12,683 bases of DNA, taken from Chitinophaga pinensis (GTDB lineage Bacteria; Planctomycetota; Phycisphaerae; Phycisphaerales; SM1A02). The position numbers and the translations under genes are program-made. The stretch spans positions 1 through 12,683 of the forward strand of contig CALQCP020000037.1 in assembly GCA_943329105.2 (NCBI GenBank). Reading direction: 5' to 3'. The notes under the pieces were generated by a model. It saw only the letters and a program-made list of their open reading frames with translations. It was not told where the DNA came from and searched no databases. Numbering within the stretch: position 1 is the first letter of the stretch; every line of letters begins with the position of its first letter. Of the stretch, positions 6,679 through 12,683 are shown one piece after another.

Positions 6679-7815
6679 ATGCTGCATGTTCTTCTCGCCG
6701 CGATCATCTCGCAGGCGCCGGCTGCTACTCAAGCTGCACCGGCAGCACCAGCCGCTCCAACCACGCTCGCCCTCTCCATCGGCTCCAAGGCGCCGATCCC
6801 AGAGATCTCCGATTTCGTGCGCGGCGAGAAGCCCACGTTCTTTGAACCCGGCAAGGTGTATGTGATTGAATTTTGGGCCACCTGGTGCCCGCCCTGCCGG
6901 CAAAGCATGCCGCACCTCACCAAACTGGCAGAGGACATGAAGAGCAAGGGCGTGGTGATCGTTGGAGTCAGTGACGAAAAAGTAGAGACGGTTCGAACGT
7001 TCTTGGAGAAGGACGAATGGAAGCAGAAGGCTCGCTACACGCTGGCCACTGATCCCGATCGTTCCACGCACAGGGCGTACATGGAGGCTTCCGGGCAAGG
7101 CGGCATTCCCACCGCGTTCATTGTCAAGGAAGGCGTGGTGCAGTGGATCGGTCATCCAATGGAAATGGATGCGCCGCTTGCCAAGATCGTTGATGGAACG
7201 TGGGACCCCAAGACTGCCAAGCAAACCTTTGAGGACGCCGTTGCCGAAGAGATGAAGGCCATGGGTCGGCAGAATGACATGACCAAGGCGATTGACAGCA
7301 AAGACTGGGACAAAGCCGTTGCACTCATTGATGCAGAGATTGCTGCCAGCACGGGCGAAGAAGCAATGCAGTCCAAGGTGCAGAAGGCGCAAATTCTGCT
7401 TGTTGCTGGGCGTAGCGAAGCGGCTTATGCCTTGTGCGCGGAACTGATCAAGGAAGACCCCGCGCTTCGCAACTTTGTTGCAACCAGTGTGCTGCATCTT
7501 CCAGACGTGGCTGATCGACGCGTTGATCTTGCCATCACGTGGCTCACTGATGTGACGTCAGCAGCCGGTCCAGCAAATCCGCAGGTGTTGGCGGAACTGG
7601 CATACGCATGGAGTTTGAAAGGCGACTTCACCAAGGCGGCAGACTTCATGCGCCGCGCGATCGACACAGCCAAGAGTCTTGGCCCCACTGCCGCTGACTA
7701 TGTGGCTGACCTGACGGCGCAGTTGAAGGGCTATGAGAGCAAGGCTGCCGGCAATGGCAGTAGCAACGCGGCGGGAAGTAACAGCAACGCAGCGGATAGC
7801 AAGAGCAACAAGTAA
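6679..7815 (+). CDS. TlpA-like thioredoxin with TPR-like region, paralog of the upstream gene
   Basis: A 378-residue protein. Its thioredoxin domain closely resembles its neighbour's: the stretch from DFVRG through FEPGKVYVIEFWATWC, DEWKQKARYTLATDPDRST, GGIPTAF and VQWIGHPMEMD aligns with few gaps. The redox motif is CPPC (C70, C73) instead of CGPC, which should shift the redox potential or partner choice. The N-terminus (MLHVLLAAIISQAPA) is a short hydrophobic stretch with no basic residues, so it may be a weak signal peptide; a Pro/Ala spacer follows. Residues about 200-355 are helical with a TPR-like unit (AYAWSLKGDFTKAADFMRRAIDTA). The tail is Ser/Asn/Lys-rich and lacks the extra domain and Gly-Pro tail of the first protein. 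It is co-transcribed with the upstream gene (33-bp gap, good Shine-Dalgarno); a tandem duplication is inferred. Confidence 0.85.
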   Translation: MLHVLLAAIISQAPAATQAAPAAPAAPTTLALSIGSKAPIPEISDFVRGEKPTFFEPGKVYVIEFWATWCPPCRQSMPHLTKLAEDMKSKGVVIVGVSDEKVETVRTFLEKDEWKQKARYTLATDPDRSTHRAYMEASGQGGIPTAFIVKEGVVQWIGHPMEMDAPLAKIVDGTWDPKTAKQTFEDAVAEEMKAMGRQNDMTKAIDSKDWDKAVALIDAEIAASTGEEAMQSKVQKAQILLVAGRSEAAYALCAELIKEDPALRNFVATSVLHLPDVADRRVDLAITWLTDVTSAAGPANPQVLAELAYAWSLKGDFTKAADFMRRAIDTAKSLGPTAADYVADLTAQLKGYESKAAGNGSSNAAGSNSNAADSKSNK

Positions 7816-9150
7816 TCAGCTACGCAATCCAGCGGTCTCGCGCGGCGGCGCGCCGTTCGCAGGCGCGGATCCTTCGTAGCGAGCAGCTGATCGACCGTTC
7901 ATCGCATACCGCGCTGGATCTGCCATCGGCAGAAGGAGTGGCGGCGGCGCGCCCATCACCATGTCAGAAAGCACCTTGCCCGTGATCGGTCCAAGCGTCA
8001 TTCCCATCATGGCATGACCGGCACCAACGAAGAGCCCGGGCGTTCCAGGAACTGCACCGATCACCGGCATTCCGTCCGATGTGCAGGGACGGTACCCCGC
8101 CCATTCGGCCACTTGTGTGCCCTGCTCAATACCTTTGATGTAGCGCTTCGCACCCGCTGGCAACATAGCAAGCCGGTTACGCATCCATGGTCGTCCGAGC
8201 GGCTGAATCTCCAGCGTGCCCGCCAGACGAAGTTGCTCATGCATCGGCGTGACGGCAACGAACGTTTCGTGCAGGACGCATCCGGTGAAGGGCAACTGCG
8301 GAATGCCCTCATATTGCAGGTGATATCCGCGCGCGCCCTGCATGGGAATATCAAGACCCATATCACGGGTGAGCGCGTCGCTCCACACGCCAGCAGAAAT
8401 GACGACCGCTGAACCTTCAATCGTTTCGCCGCGCGAAGTGTGAATACCCGCAGCCTTACCAAATCGATCGCGCTCCAAACCCGCCACCGTGCACGATGTA
8501 CGAATCTCCACCCCGAGCCGCGCGCATGCAGCGCCAAGCCCCATCATGAAATCCCCCGGGCTGCAATGCGCGCTGTCGCGGTACCAGACCGCGCCGGCAA
8601 CTTCATCAGTGAAGCACGGGCTGCGGCGACGCAATTCATCGCCAGAAATCACCGTGTGTGAATATCCATGCGGAACCAGCGTCTTCGCCTCTGCCTCGGC
8701 GGACGCCATGTTCTCCTTCTTGAGTACTACATCAAGCCAACCATCGCGGCGGTAATCGCATTCGATTCCTTCCACCGCAATGATCTCTTCAAAGAGCTCA
8801 AGCGTTGGGAAACCCATCGCGCACAATTCCTTCATGCAGCGATCGAGCCATGACTGGTTGCAATGGCGATGAAAGGTCCAGAGCCATGACAGCAAGTCCG
8901 CGTCGGGGCGCGGTCGAATGAAGAGCGGCGCGTTGCGGTCGAACATCCACTTGAAGCCGCGCCAGCTGACGCCGGGGCGAGTGAGCGGGTAATGACCGAT
9001 GGAAAGCAAGCCGGCGTTACCGTAACTGGCCCCGTCGCCAATCTCGTCGCGATCAAGAACAATGACCTCGCGACCAGCGCGGGCCAGGAAATACGCAGTG
9101 GTGAGGCCGACAATGCCGGCGCCGACAATGACCGTCCGTGGTCTAGACAT
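7816..9150 (-). CDS. DadA-like FAD-dependent D-amino acid dehydrogenase/amine oxidoreductase
   Basis: A 444-residue flavoprotein of the DAO/DadA family, which oxidises the alpha-amine of D-amino acids or related imino acids. The FAD-binding beta-alpha-beta fold is at the start (TVIVGAGIVGLTTAYFLA, GxGxxG at 10-15), followed by the acidic strand end VIVLDRDEIGDGASYGNAG, typical of DadA. The C-terminal FAD contact region is present as GYRPCTSDGMPVIGAVP and GLFVGAGHAMMGMTLGP. About 35 residues at the C-terminus are low-complexity and look dispensable. The substrate cannot be read from sequence; D-amino acid or D-hydroxyproline dehydrogenase are the best alternatives. ATG 9150 is chosen because a TACTAT hexamer lies 6 nt upstream and family similarity starts right after it. 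Its stop is directly adjacent to the stop of the convergent TlpA-like gene. It is divergent from the Gfo/Idh gene by 74 bp. Confidence 0.87.
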   Translation of the reverse strand: MSRPRTVIVGAGIVGLTTAYFLARAGREVIVLDRDEIGDGASYGNAGLLSIGHYPLTRPGVSWRGFKWMFDRNAPLFIRPRPDADLLSWLWTFHRHCNQSWLDRCMKELCAMGFPTLELFEEIIAVEGIECDYRRDGWLDVVLKKENMASAEAEAKTLVPHGYSHTVISGDELRRRSPCFTDEVAGAVWYRDSAHCSPGDFMMGLGAACARLGVEIRTSCTVAGLERDRFGKAAGIHTSRGETIEGSAVVISAGVWSDALTRDMGLDIPMQGARGYHLQYEGIPQLPFTGCVLHETFVAVTPMHEQLRLAGTLEIQPLGRPWMRNRLAMLPAGAKRYIKGIEQGTQVAEWAGYRPCTSDGMPVIGAVPGTPGLFVGAGHAMMGMTLGPITGKVLSDMVMGAPPPLLLPMADPARYAMNGRSAARYEGSAPANGAPPRETAGLRS

Positions 9151-9162
9151 GCGCGGATAGTA
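9151..9162 (-). promoter_or_regulatory. Putative -10 element of the DadA-like gene
   Basis: On minus, TACTAT (9162-9157) is followed by six bases (CCGCGC) and then the ATG at 9150. There is no Shine-Dalgarno, which is consistent with a leaderless mRNA. Confidence 0.45.
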
Positions 9163-9209
9163 GGCACGGAGCGGGCGCGTGTGCGAGCGCACGGAGGCAG
9201 GTACGCGGC

Positions 9210-9215
9210 TATCTT
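9210..9215 (+). promoter_or_regulatory. Putative -10 element of the Gfo/Idh gene
   Basis: TATCTT lies 9 nt before the ATG at 9225, so a start site would fall 0-3 nt ahead of the codon. It is a weaker case than the others because the spacing is longer and the start codon (9225 or 9231) is uncertain. Confidence 0.3.
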
Positions 9216-9224
9216 TCCGTGACT

Positions 9225-10298
9225 ATGGGAATGAACCTCGGAATCATCGGCGCTGGTGCGATCGGCAATGTGCATGCGGACACGGCAACGCGCGCCGGAA
9301 TTCCCATCGCTGGCGTCTGGGACGTCAACCCCGCCAAGGGAGCTGCGTTCAGCAAGAAGCACAGCACCGCCCGAGCCTGCGCGTCCGTCAAAGAGCTGCT
9401 TGCCATGAAGGAAGTGGACGCCGTGGTGGTGGCGGTCCCCAACATCGACCACGCACAGGTGGCATGCGAGGCGCTCGAAGCCGGCAAGACGGTGTTCCTG
9501 GAAAAACCGATGGCTCTCAATGTTGCGGAGTGCGACAAGATCATCTCCGTCCTGGAACGAACCAAGGGTCGCCTGCAGATGGGTTTCGTTTCGCGGAGTA
9601 CACCGGCAAGTCGGAACGTGAAGCACTTTATTGATGCGGGCACGTTCGGCAACATCTATCACATGAAGTGCAGCCTGTACCGGCGCCGCGGCGTACCGGG
9701 CCTTGGCGGCTGGTTCACTACCAAGGCCATGTCGGGCGGCGGTCCGCTCATCGACCTGGGCGTGCATGTGATTGACCTGTCGCTGTTCTTAGCCGGGAAC
9801 GCCACGCCGCAGCGCGTGAGCGGCGTCACCTATGCCAACTTCGGGCGGCGCATGAAGGACTACGTCTACACCAACATGTGGGCGGGGCCACCGAAATTTG
9901 CGGGCGTCTGCGATGTTGAGGATCACGCCACTGCGCTGGTGCGCTGCGCGGGCGGGCTCACCATTGAAGTCAATGTCACGTGGGCCATGAACGTGGACGA
10001 CAAGCAGATGGCAAACGGCATCACTGTCTTTGGCGACAAGGGCGGCTGCTTCTTCCCGATCTTTGGAAAGCAATTCACCATCGCCACCGAGGCAGGCGGC
10101 AAGGTGGCAGACTTGACGCCGGAATTTGCGTCAAGCAACGTGGAACACGATGCCTGGGACGAGCAATACCGCATGTTCAAGGCACTTGCTGAGCACGGAA
10201 CACCCGCGCACGCGGACGCTGCGGCGGGTCGGCGGGTGCAGTCGGTGCTGGATGGCATCTACCGCTCAAGTGCGGAGGGGCGCGAAGTAGAAATCTGA
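9225..10298 (+). CDS. Gfo/Idh/MocA-family NAD(P)-dependent oxidoreductase
   Basis: A 357-residue member of the glucose-fructose oxidoreductase / inositol dehydrogenase family, which oxidises or reduces sugars, inositols and their derivatives with NAD(P). The Rossmann fold is at the N-terminus (LGIIGAGAIG, GxGxxG at 9-14), with an acidic strand end (VWDVN) suggesting NAD rather than NADP. The family signature is FLEKPMALN (E93, K94, P95). The catalytic helix GGGPLIDLGVHVIDL (171-185) carries the usual Asp and His (D177, H181). The C-terminal sheet continues to the end with no truncation. The substrate cannot be assigned. The start may be ATG 9225 or 9231; neither has a Shine-Dalgarno. It faces the ROK kinase gene convergently and is divergent from the DadA-like gene, so it appears to be a single-gene unit. 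Confidence 0.9.
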   Translation: MGMNLGIIGAGAIGNVHADTATRAGIPIAGVWDVNPAKGAAFSKKHSTARACASVKELLAMKEVDAVVVAVPNIDHAQVACEALEAGKTVFLEKPMALNVAECDKIISVLERTKGRLQMGFVSRSTPASRNVKHFIDAGTFGNIYHMKCSLYRRRGVPGLGGWFTTKAMSGGGPLIDLGVHVIDLSLFLAGNATPQRVSGVTYANFGRRMKDYVYTNMWAGPPKFAGVCDVEDHATALVRCAGGLTIEVNVTWAMNVDDKQMANGITVFGDKGGCFFPIFGKQFTIATEAGGKVADLTPEFASSNVEHDAWDEQYRMFKALAEHGTPAHADAAAGRRVQSVLDGIYRSSAEGREVEI

Positions 10299-10308
10299 AA
10301 AATGAGCA

Positions 10309-10334
10309 ATGCGCCGAAGTTGCCTTCGGCGCAT
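10309..10334 (-). terminator. Perfect 11-bp hairpin, likely terminator of the folE/ROK unit
   Basis: ATGCGCCGAAG (10309-10319), loop TTGC, and CTTCGGCGCAT (10324-10334) form a perfect stem between two convergent genes. On minus, the right-hand flank runs TGCTCATTTTTC, a modest U-tract, so it can serve the ROK gene that ends 50 bp earlier. On plus, no T-tract follows, so it could stop the Gfo/Idh transcript only weakly or by Rho. Confidence 0.7.
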
Positions 10335-10383
10335 GGCGGGATGGTGCGGGAGATCACGACGTACCCGTGAAATCCCTGAGACC

Positions 10384-11298
10384 TTATCCAATCACCGATT
10401 TCGGAAGCATGGCCGCACCGCGGATGCCGCTTGAATCGCCGTGCTTGGCGCGGAAGACCGGCGTGTGACACTCATCGCTGAAGACGAGCGCAGGGAGCGC
10501 CGCTTGCACGCGTTCGGCAAGTCCCGGGATGTTGCTCACTCCACCACCAAGAACGATCGCGTGCGGGTCGATGATGTTGACCACCACCGAGATACTGCGC
10601 GCGAGTGCGTGAACGAACCAGTCGAGCGTGGCCACCGCGTGTGCATCAGTGCCCGCCGCCGCGCGGGCGGCAATCTCCGCGAGCGCGCGCTGCGTGCCAG
10701 ATGCCTGCGCGTACCGACGCTCCAGCGCTGGCCCCGAAAGGAACTGCTCAAGACATCCACTCTTGCCGCAGTAGCAGCGATGCGCCGCGGCCTCTGCATC
10801 ACCAAGCCCCGGCAATGGGTTGTGCCCCCACTCGCCAGCGATACCGTTGCCACCATCCACTACATCGCCCCGGACCACCACGCCGCCGCCGACGCCGGTT
10901 CCAAGGATCACGCCAAAGACCACCGCACCCTGCCCCGCAGCGGCACCATCGATCGCCTCACTGAGTGCCAAGCAATTAGCGTCATTGGTCACGCGCACCG
11001 GGCGCGCCAAGCGCGTGGCAATGTCGGCGGCAAACGGCTTGCCATTCATGCATAAGAGGTTCGAATTACGGTGCAAACCGGTCTGTGGATTCGGCGACCC
11101 CGGCGCACCGATACCAACCGGCGCCCCACGAACTCCCAGCGCGGAATCAGCCTGCGCAACAAGCGCTGCGATGGCGTCAACAAGCGCTCCGTAGTCACGC
11201 GGGCTCGCAACTCGTGTGCGCAGCGCCTCAATGCCATCAGCGCGGAGTGCAAGGACCTCCGACTTTGTTCCGCCAACATCAAGACCGATCCGGCTCAC
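10384..11298 (-). CDS. ROK-family sugar kinase (fructokinase / N-acetylhexosamine kinase-like)
   Basis: A 304-residue cytosolic kinase that phosphorylates a hexose or amino sugar with ATP. Visible features: the phosphate-binding IGLDVGGTKSEV (4-15); VGIGAPGSPNP; the catalytic Asp in VTNDANCLALSEA (D106); ILGTGVGGGVV (131-141); and the ROK zinc signature GEWGHNPLP (155-163) with CYCGKSGCLEQFLSGPAL (C175, C177, C182). An IVLGGGVSNI segment closes the nucleotide site. The CYCGKSGCLE-FLSGPAL form resembles fructokinase/mannokinase and NagK members, but the sugar cannot be fixed by eye. The start is the GTG at 11298, overlapping the folE stop as GTGA, with GAGGG (11306-11302) only 3 nt upstream, so translation is likely coupled. 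The longer frame to 11430 merely runs through folE. Confidence 0.88.
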   Translation of the reverse strand: MSRIGLDVGGTKSEVLALRADGIEALRTRVASPRDYGALVDAIAALVAQADSALGVRGAPVGIGAPGSPNPQTGLHRNSNLLCMNGKPFAADIATRLARPVRVTNDANCLALSEAIDGAAAGQGAVVFGVILGTGVGGGVVVRGDVVDGGNGIAGEWGHNPLPGLGDAEAAAHRCYCGKSGCLEQFLSGPALERRYAQASGTQRALAEIAARAAAGTDAHAVATLDWFVHALARSISVVVNIIDPHAIVLGGGVSNIPGLAERVQAALPALVFSDECHTPVFRAKHGDSSGIRGAAMLPKSVIG

Positions 11299-11891
11299 AG
11301 GCCCTCGGACCGCTTTGCGGAAGTGATCAACTGGAAGAATTCCGATCGCGCGGCGGCGTTCGAAAGGAATGTCCCGTGCAACTTGCTGGTGGTGGTAATT
11401 GCGCCTGGCTGCTGCACGCCGCGGTAGCACATGCAGAAGTGCCGCGCCTGAATGACCACGCCCACGGCGGTCGGCTGGAGTGTGTCATTGATCACGCCCG
11501 CAATCTGTGCAGTCAACTTCTCTTGCACCTGCAGACGCTTCGAGAAGATGTCCACCACGCGCGCAAGTTTGGAAAGACCAACCACGCGGCCATTGGGGAT
11601 GTACCCAACATGCGCCACACCAACAAAGGGCACCATGTGATGCTCGCAGTGACTGTGCAACTGAATGTTGGAGAGAAGCACCAACTCGTCGTAACCCTCA
11701 ATCTCGCCGAAGGTGCGCGAGAGCGGCTCGATCGGGTCCGCGCCGTAACCAGCAAAATGCTCGCCCATGGCTTTCACCACGCGGGCGGGAGTGTCAAGCA
11801 GACCCTCGCGTTGCGGATCCTCGCCAATAAAGCGAAGGATCTCGCGGACATGGACCATGACTTGCTCGGGTGTTGGGCGGGGTTCAGGCAT
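11295..11891 (-). CDS. folE: GTP cyclohydrolase I
   Basis: FolE converts GTP to 7,8-dihydroneopterin triphosphate, the first step of folate (or pterin/queuosine precursor) synthesis. The 198-residue length is typical. The zinc and catalytic residues are in place: HSHCEHHMVPF (C82, H84, H85) and HFCMCYRGV (C153). Conserved segments include REGLLDTPARV (29-39), PNGRVVGLSKLARVVDIFSKRLQVQEKLTAQIA and GAITTTS. This is the classical type IA enzyme, not the FolE2 form. It starts 56 bp after the S9 peptidase stop. No Shine-Dalgarno is present, but a TAGACT hexamer sits 6 nt before the ATG, suggesting its own leaderless promoter. Its stop overlaps the start of the ROK kinase, so the two are probably co-expressed although no pathway link is known. 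Confidence 0.96.
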   Translation of the reverse strand: MPEPRPTPEQVMVHVREILRFIGEDPQREGLLDTPARVVKAMGEHFAGYGADPIEPLSRTFGEIEGYDELVLLSNIQLHSHCEHHMVPFVGVAHVGYIPNGRVVGLSKLARVVDIFSKRLQVQEKLTAQIAGVINDTLQPTAVGVVIQARHFCMCYRGVQQPGAITTTSKLHGTFLSNAAARSEFFQLITSAKRSEGL

Positions 11892-11903
11892 TTAGAAAGT
11901 CTA
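11892..11903 (-). promoter_or_regulatory. Putative -10 element of folE
   Basis: On minus, TAGACT (11903-11898) is followed by TTCTAA and then the ATG at 11891. The spacing of six bases is identical to that ahead of the GH10-like and DadA-like genes. It lies in the 56-bp gap after the S9 peptidase gene, which also holds a small GACGC-CAAT-GCGTC inverted repeat (11911-11924). Confidence 0.45.
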
Positions 11904-11947
11904 GGCAACCGACGCCAATGCGTCTTGGAACTGATACATACCAATTT

Positions 11948-12682
11948 CTAAGCCATCCAGTGTTTCCACCACGAAATGATCTCATGTAACCGGTGAATCC
12001 GCAGATCCGGCGGCCCCATGCGGCTCAGCCCGTGGCTGGTTTCACGCGGGTAACGAACGAAGCGCACCGGAACCCCCAACGTGCACAGCGCCGTGTGAAT
12101 TTGTTCGCTCTGCTCAATGTTGCAACGAAGATCGCCTTCGGAATGAATCAACAGCATCGGGGTACGCACATTCTTGAAGTGTGCGATGGGGCTTGCGCGC
12201 CACAATGCTTCCGGGCGATCAAACGCAGCGCCCTTCCAGTAGCGGTTCGGCACTTCCGGATGATCGCTGTTGCCAGCCTGACTCACCAGATTGCTCACGC
12301 AACGATCACTGATGGCCGCGCGGAATCCATGATCATGCGCGACGGCCCAGTTCGCCATGTAGCCGCCGTACGAACCACCCATGATTCCAATACGCGCGCG
12401 GTCAATACCGCGATCGGCGCGCATTGCTGCGGCGACGGCCTGCACGTCGGTCCAGTCCTTCGTGCCCCACGCGCCACGGATCGCGGCGGTGTGCTTCATG
12501 CCGTAGCCCTTTGAGCCGCGTGGATTTGAGAACCACACTTCGTAGCCCTGCGCACATAACAACTGAAATTCGTGGAAGAAAGTCAGCCCGTACTGCGCAT
12601 GCGGACCTCCGTGCACTTCAAGCAACGCGGGCAAACGACCCTTGGCGCCACGCGGACGCATCGTCCAGCACTGCACCTTGTG
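11948..12682 (-). CDS. S9-family prolyl oligopeptidase / acylaminoacyl-peptidase, C-terminal catalytic part (cut by window edge)
   Basis: Only the last 244 residues are visible; the frame stays open to the window end and the beta-propeller domain is outside. This is the alpha/beta-hydrolase domain of an S9C-type serine peptidase that cleaves short peptides. The chain runs in from VQCWTMRP, then LPALLEVHGGPHAQYG (oxyanion-hole region), NPRGSKGYG, the nucleophile elbow GIMGGSYGGYMANW (catalytic Ser), MLLIHSEGDLRCNIEQSEQ (catalytic Asp), and RETSHGLSRMGPPDLR (catalytic His). The triad is complete. A GTG at 12676 is not a real start, since family similarity continues through it. The next gene, folE, begins 56 bp downstream. 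Confidence 0.92.
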   Translation of the reverse strand, partial: HKVQCWTMRPRGAKGRLPALLEVHGGPHAQYGLTFFHEFQLLCAQGYEVWFSNPRGSKGYGMKHTAAIRGAWGTKDWTDVQAVAAAMRADRGIDRARIGIMGGSYGGYMANWAVAHDHGFRAAISDRCVSNLVSQAGNSDHPEVPNRYWKGAAFDRPEALWRASPIAHFKNVRTPMLLIHSEGDLRCNIEQSEQIHTALCTLGVPVRFVRYPRETSHGLSRMGPPDLRIHRLHEIISWWKHWMA

Positions 12683-12683
12683 G

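Noticed and set aside
6250..7497. Minus-strand 415-residue frame
   Set aside because: It lies opposite the two TlpA-like genes and the gap between them. Its His/Arg/Cys-rich composition shows no domain, and the plus frames carry intact WATWC motifs.
7846..7855. Perfect palindrome CGGCGCGCCG near the end of the DadA-like gene
   Set aside because: It is short and coding, with no T-tract; expected by chance in GC-rich coding DNA.
9181..9192. GTGCG-AG-CGCAC inverted repeat in the DadA-like/Gfo-Idh gap as an operator
   Set aside because: The arms are only 5 bp with a 2-nt centre; too short to claim without conservation data.
8832..9767. Minus-strand 311-residue frame
   Set aside because: It covers parts of two unrelated genes (DadA-like and Gfo/Idh) in wrong frames and has no recognisable domain.

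Overview
The window is a compact, GC-rich bacterial chromosome segment with ten complete genes and two genes cut by the window edges. I see no mobile elements, tRNA, rRNA or CRISPR. The gene types suggest a Planctomycetota-like (possibly Phycisphaerae-like) bacterium. The clues are paired TlpA thioredoxins fused to TPR-like helical regions, a cytosolic GH10-like protein, and first genes without Shine-Dalgarno sites. This placement is inference; no marker gene settles it.

Layout, left to right. (1) Minus-strand operon 2506->1: a GH10-like barrel protein, a ComEA-type helix-hairpin-helix protein, and the N-terminal 218 residues of Mfd. Both junctions are one-base TGATG stop/start overlaps. (2) purC on plus (about 2604-3560), divergent from that operon. 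(3) folD on minus (3593-4462), convergent with purC. (4) A plus-strand pair of secreted TlpA/thioredoxin paralogs, 4630-6645 (CGPC, with a long Pro/Gly-rich C-terminus) and 6679-7815 (CPPC). (5) A DadA-like FAD amine oxidoreductase on minus (7816-9150), whose stop abuts the second TlpA stop with no gap. (6) A Gfo/Idh/MocA oxidoreductase on plus (about 9225-10298). (7) Minus-strand series: an S9 peptidase fragment (12682->11948), folE (11891->11295) and a ROK sugar kinase (11298->10384) overlapping folE by GTGA. A perfect 11-bp hairpin lies between the ROK gene and the Gfo/Idh gene.

Functional themes: one-carbon/folate and purine metabolism (PurC, FolD, FolE); DNA repair and DNA handling (Mfd, ComEA-like); envelope thiol chemistry (two TlpA proteins); and sugar, amino-acid and peptide catabolism (ROK, Gfo/Idh, DadA-like, S9).

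Most notable: FolD lacks all three canonical catalytic residues of its family (K->Q, Q->H, D->E) and also the usual NADP-phosphate-binding Arg. The GH10-like protein lacks both catalytic glutamates and any signal peptide. Several first-in-unit genes carry a TANNNT hexamer 6-7 nt before the ATG with no Shine-Dalgarno, which suggests leaderless transcription, while some internal genes have good Shine-Dalgarno sites.
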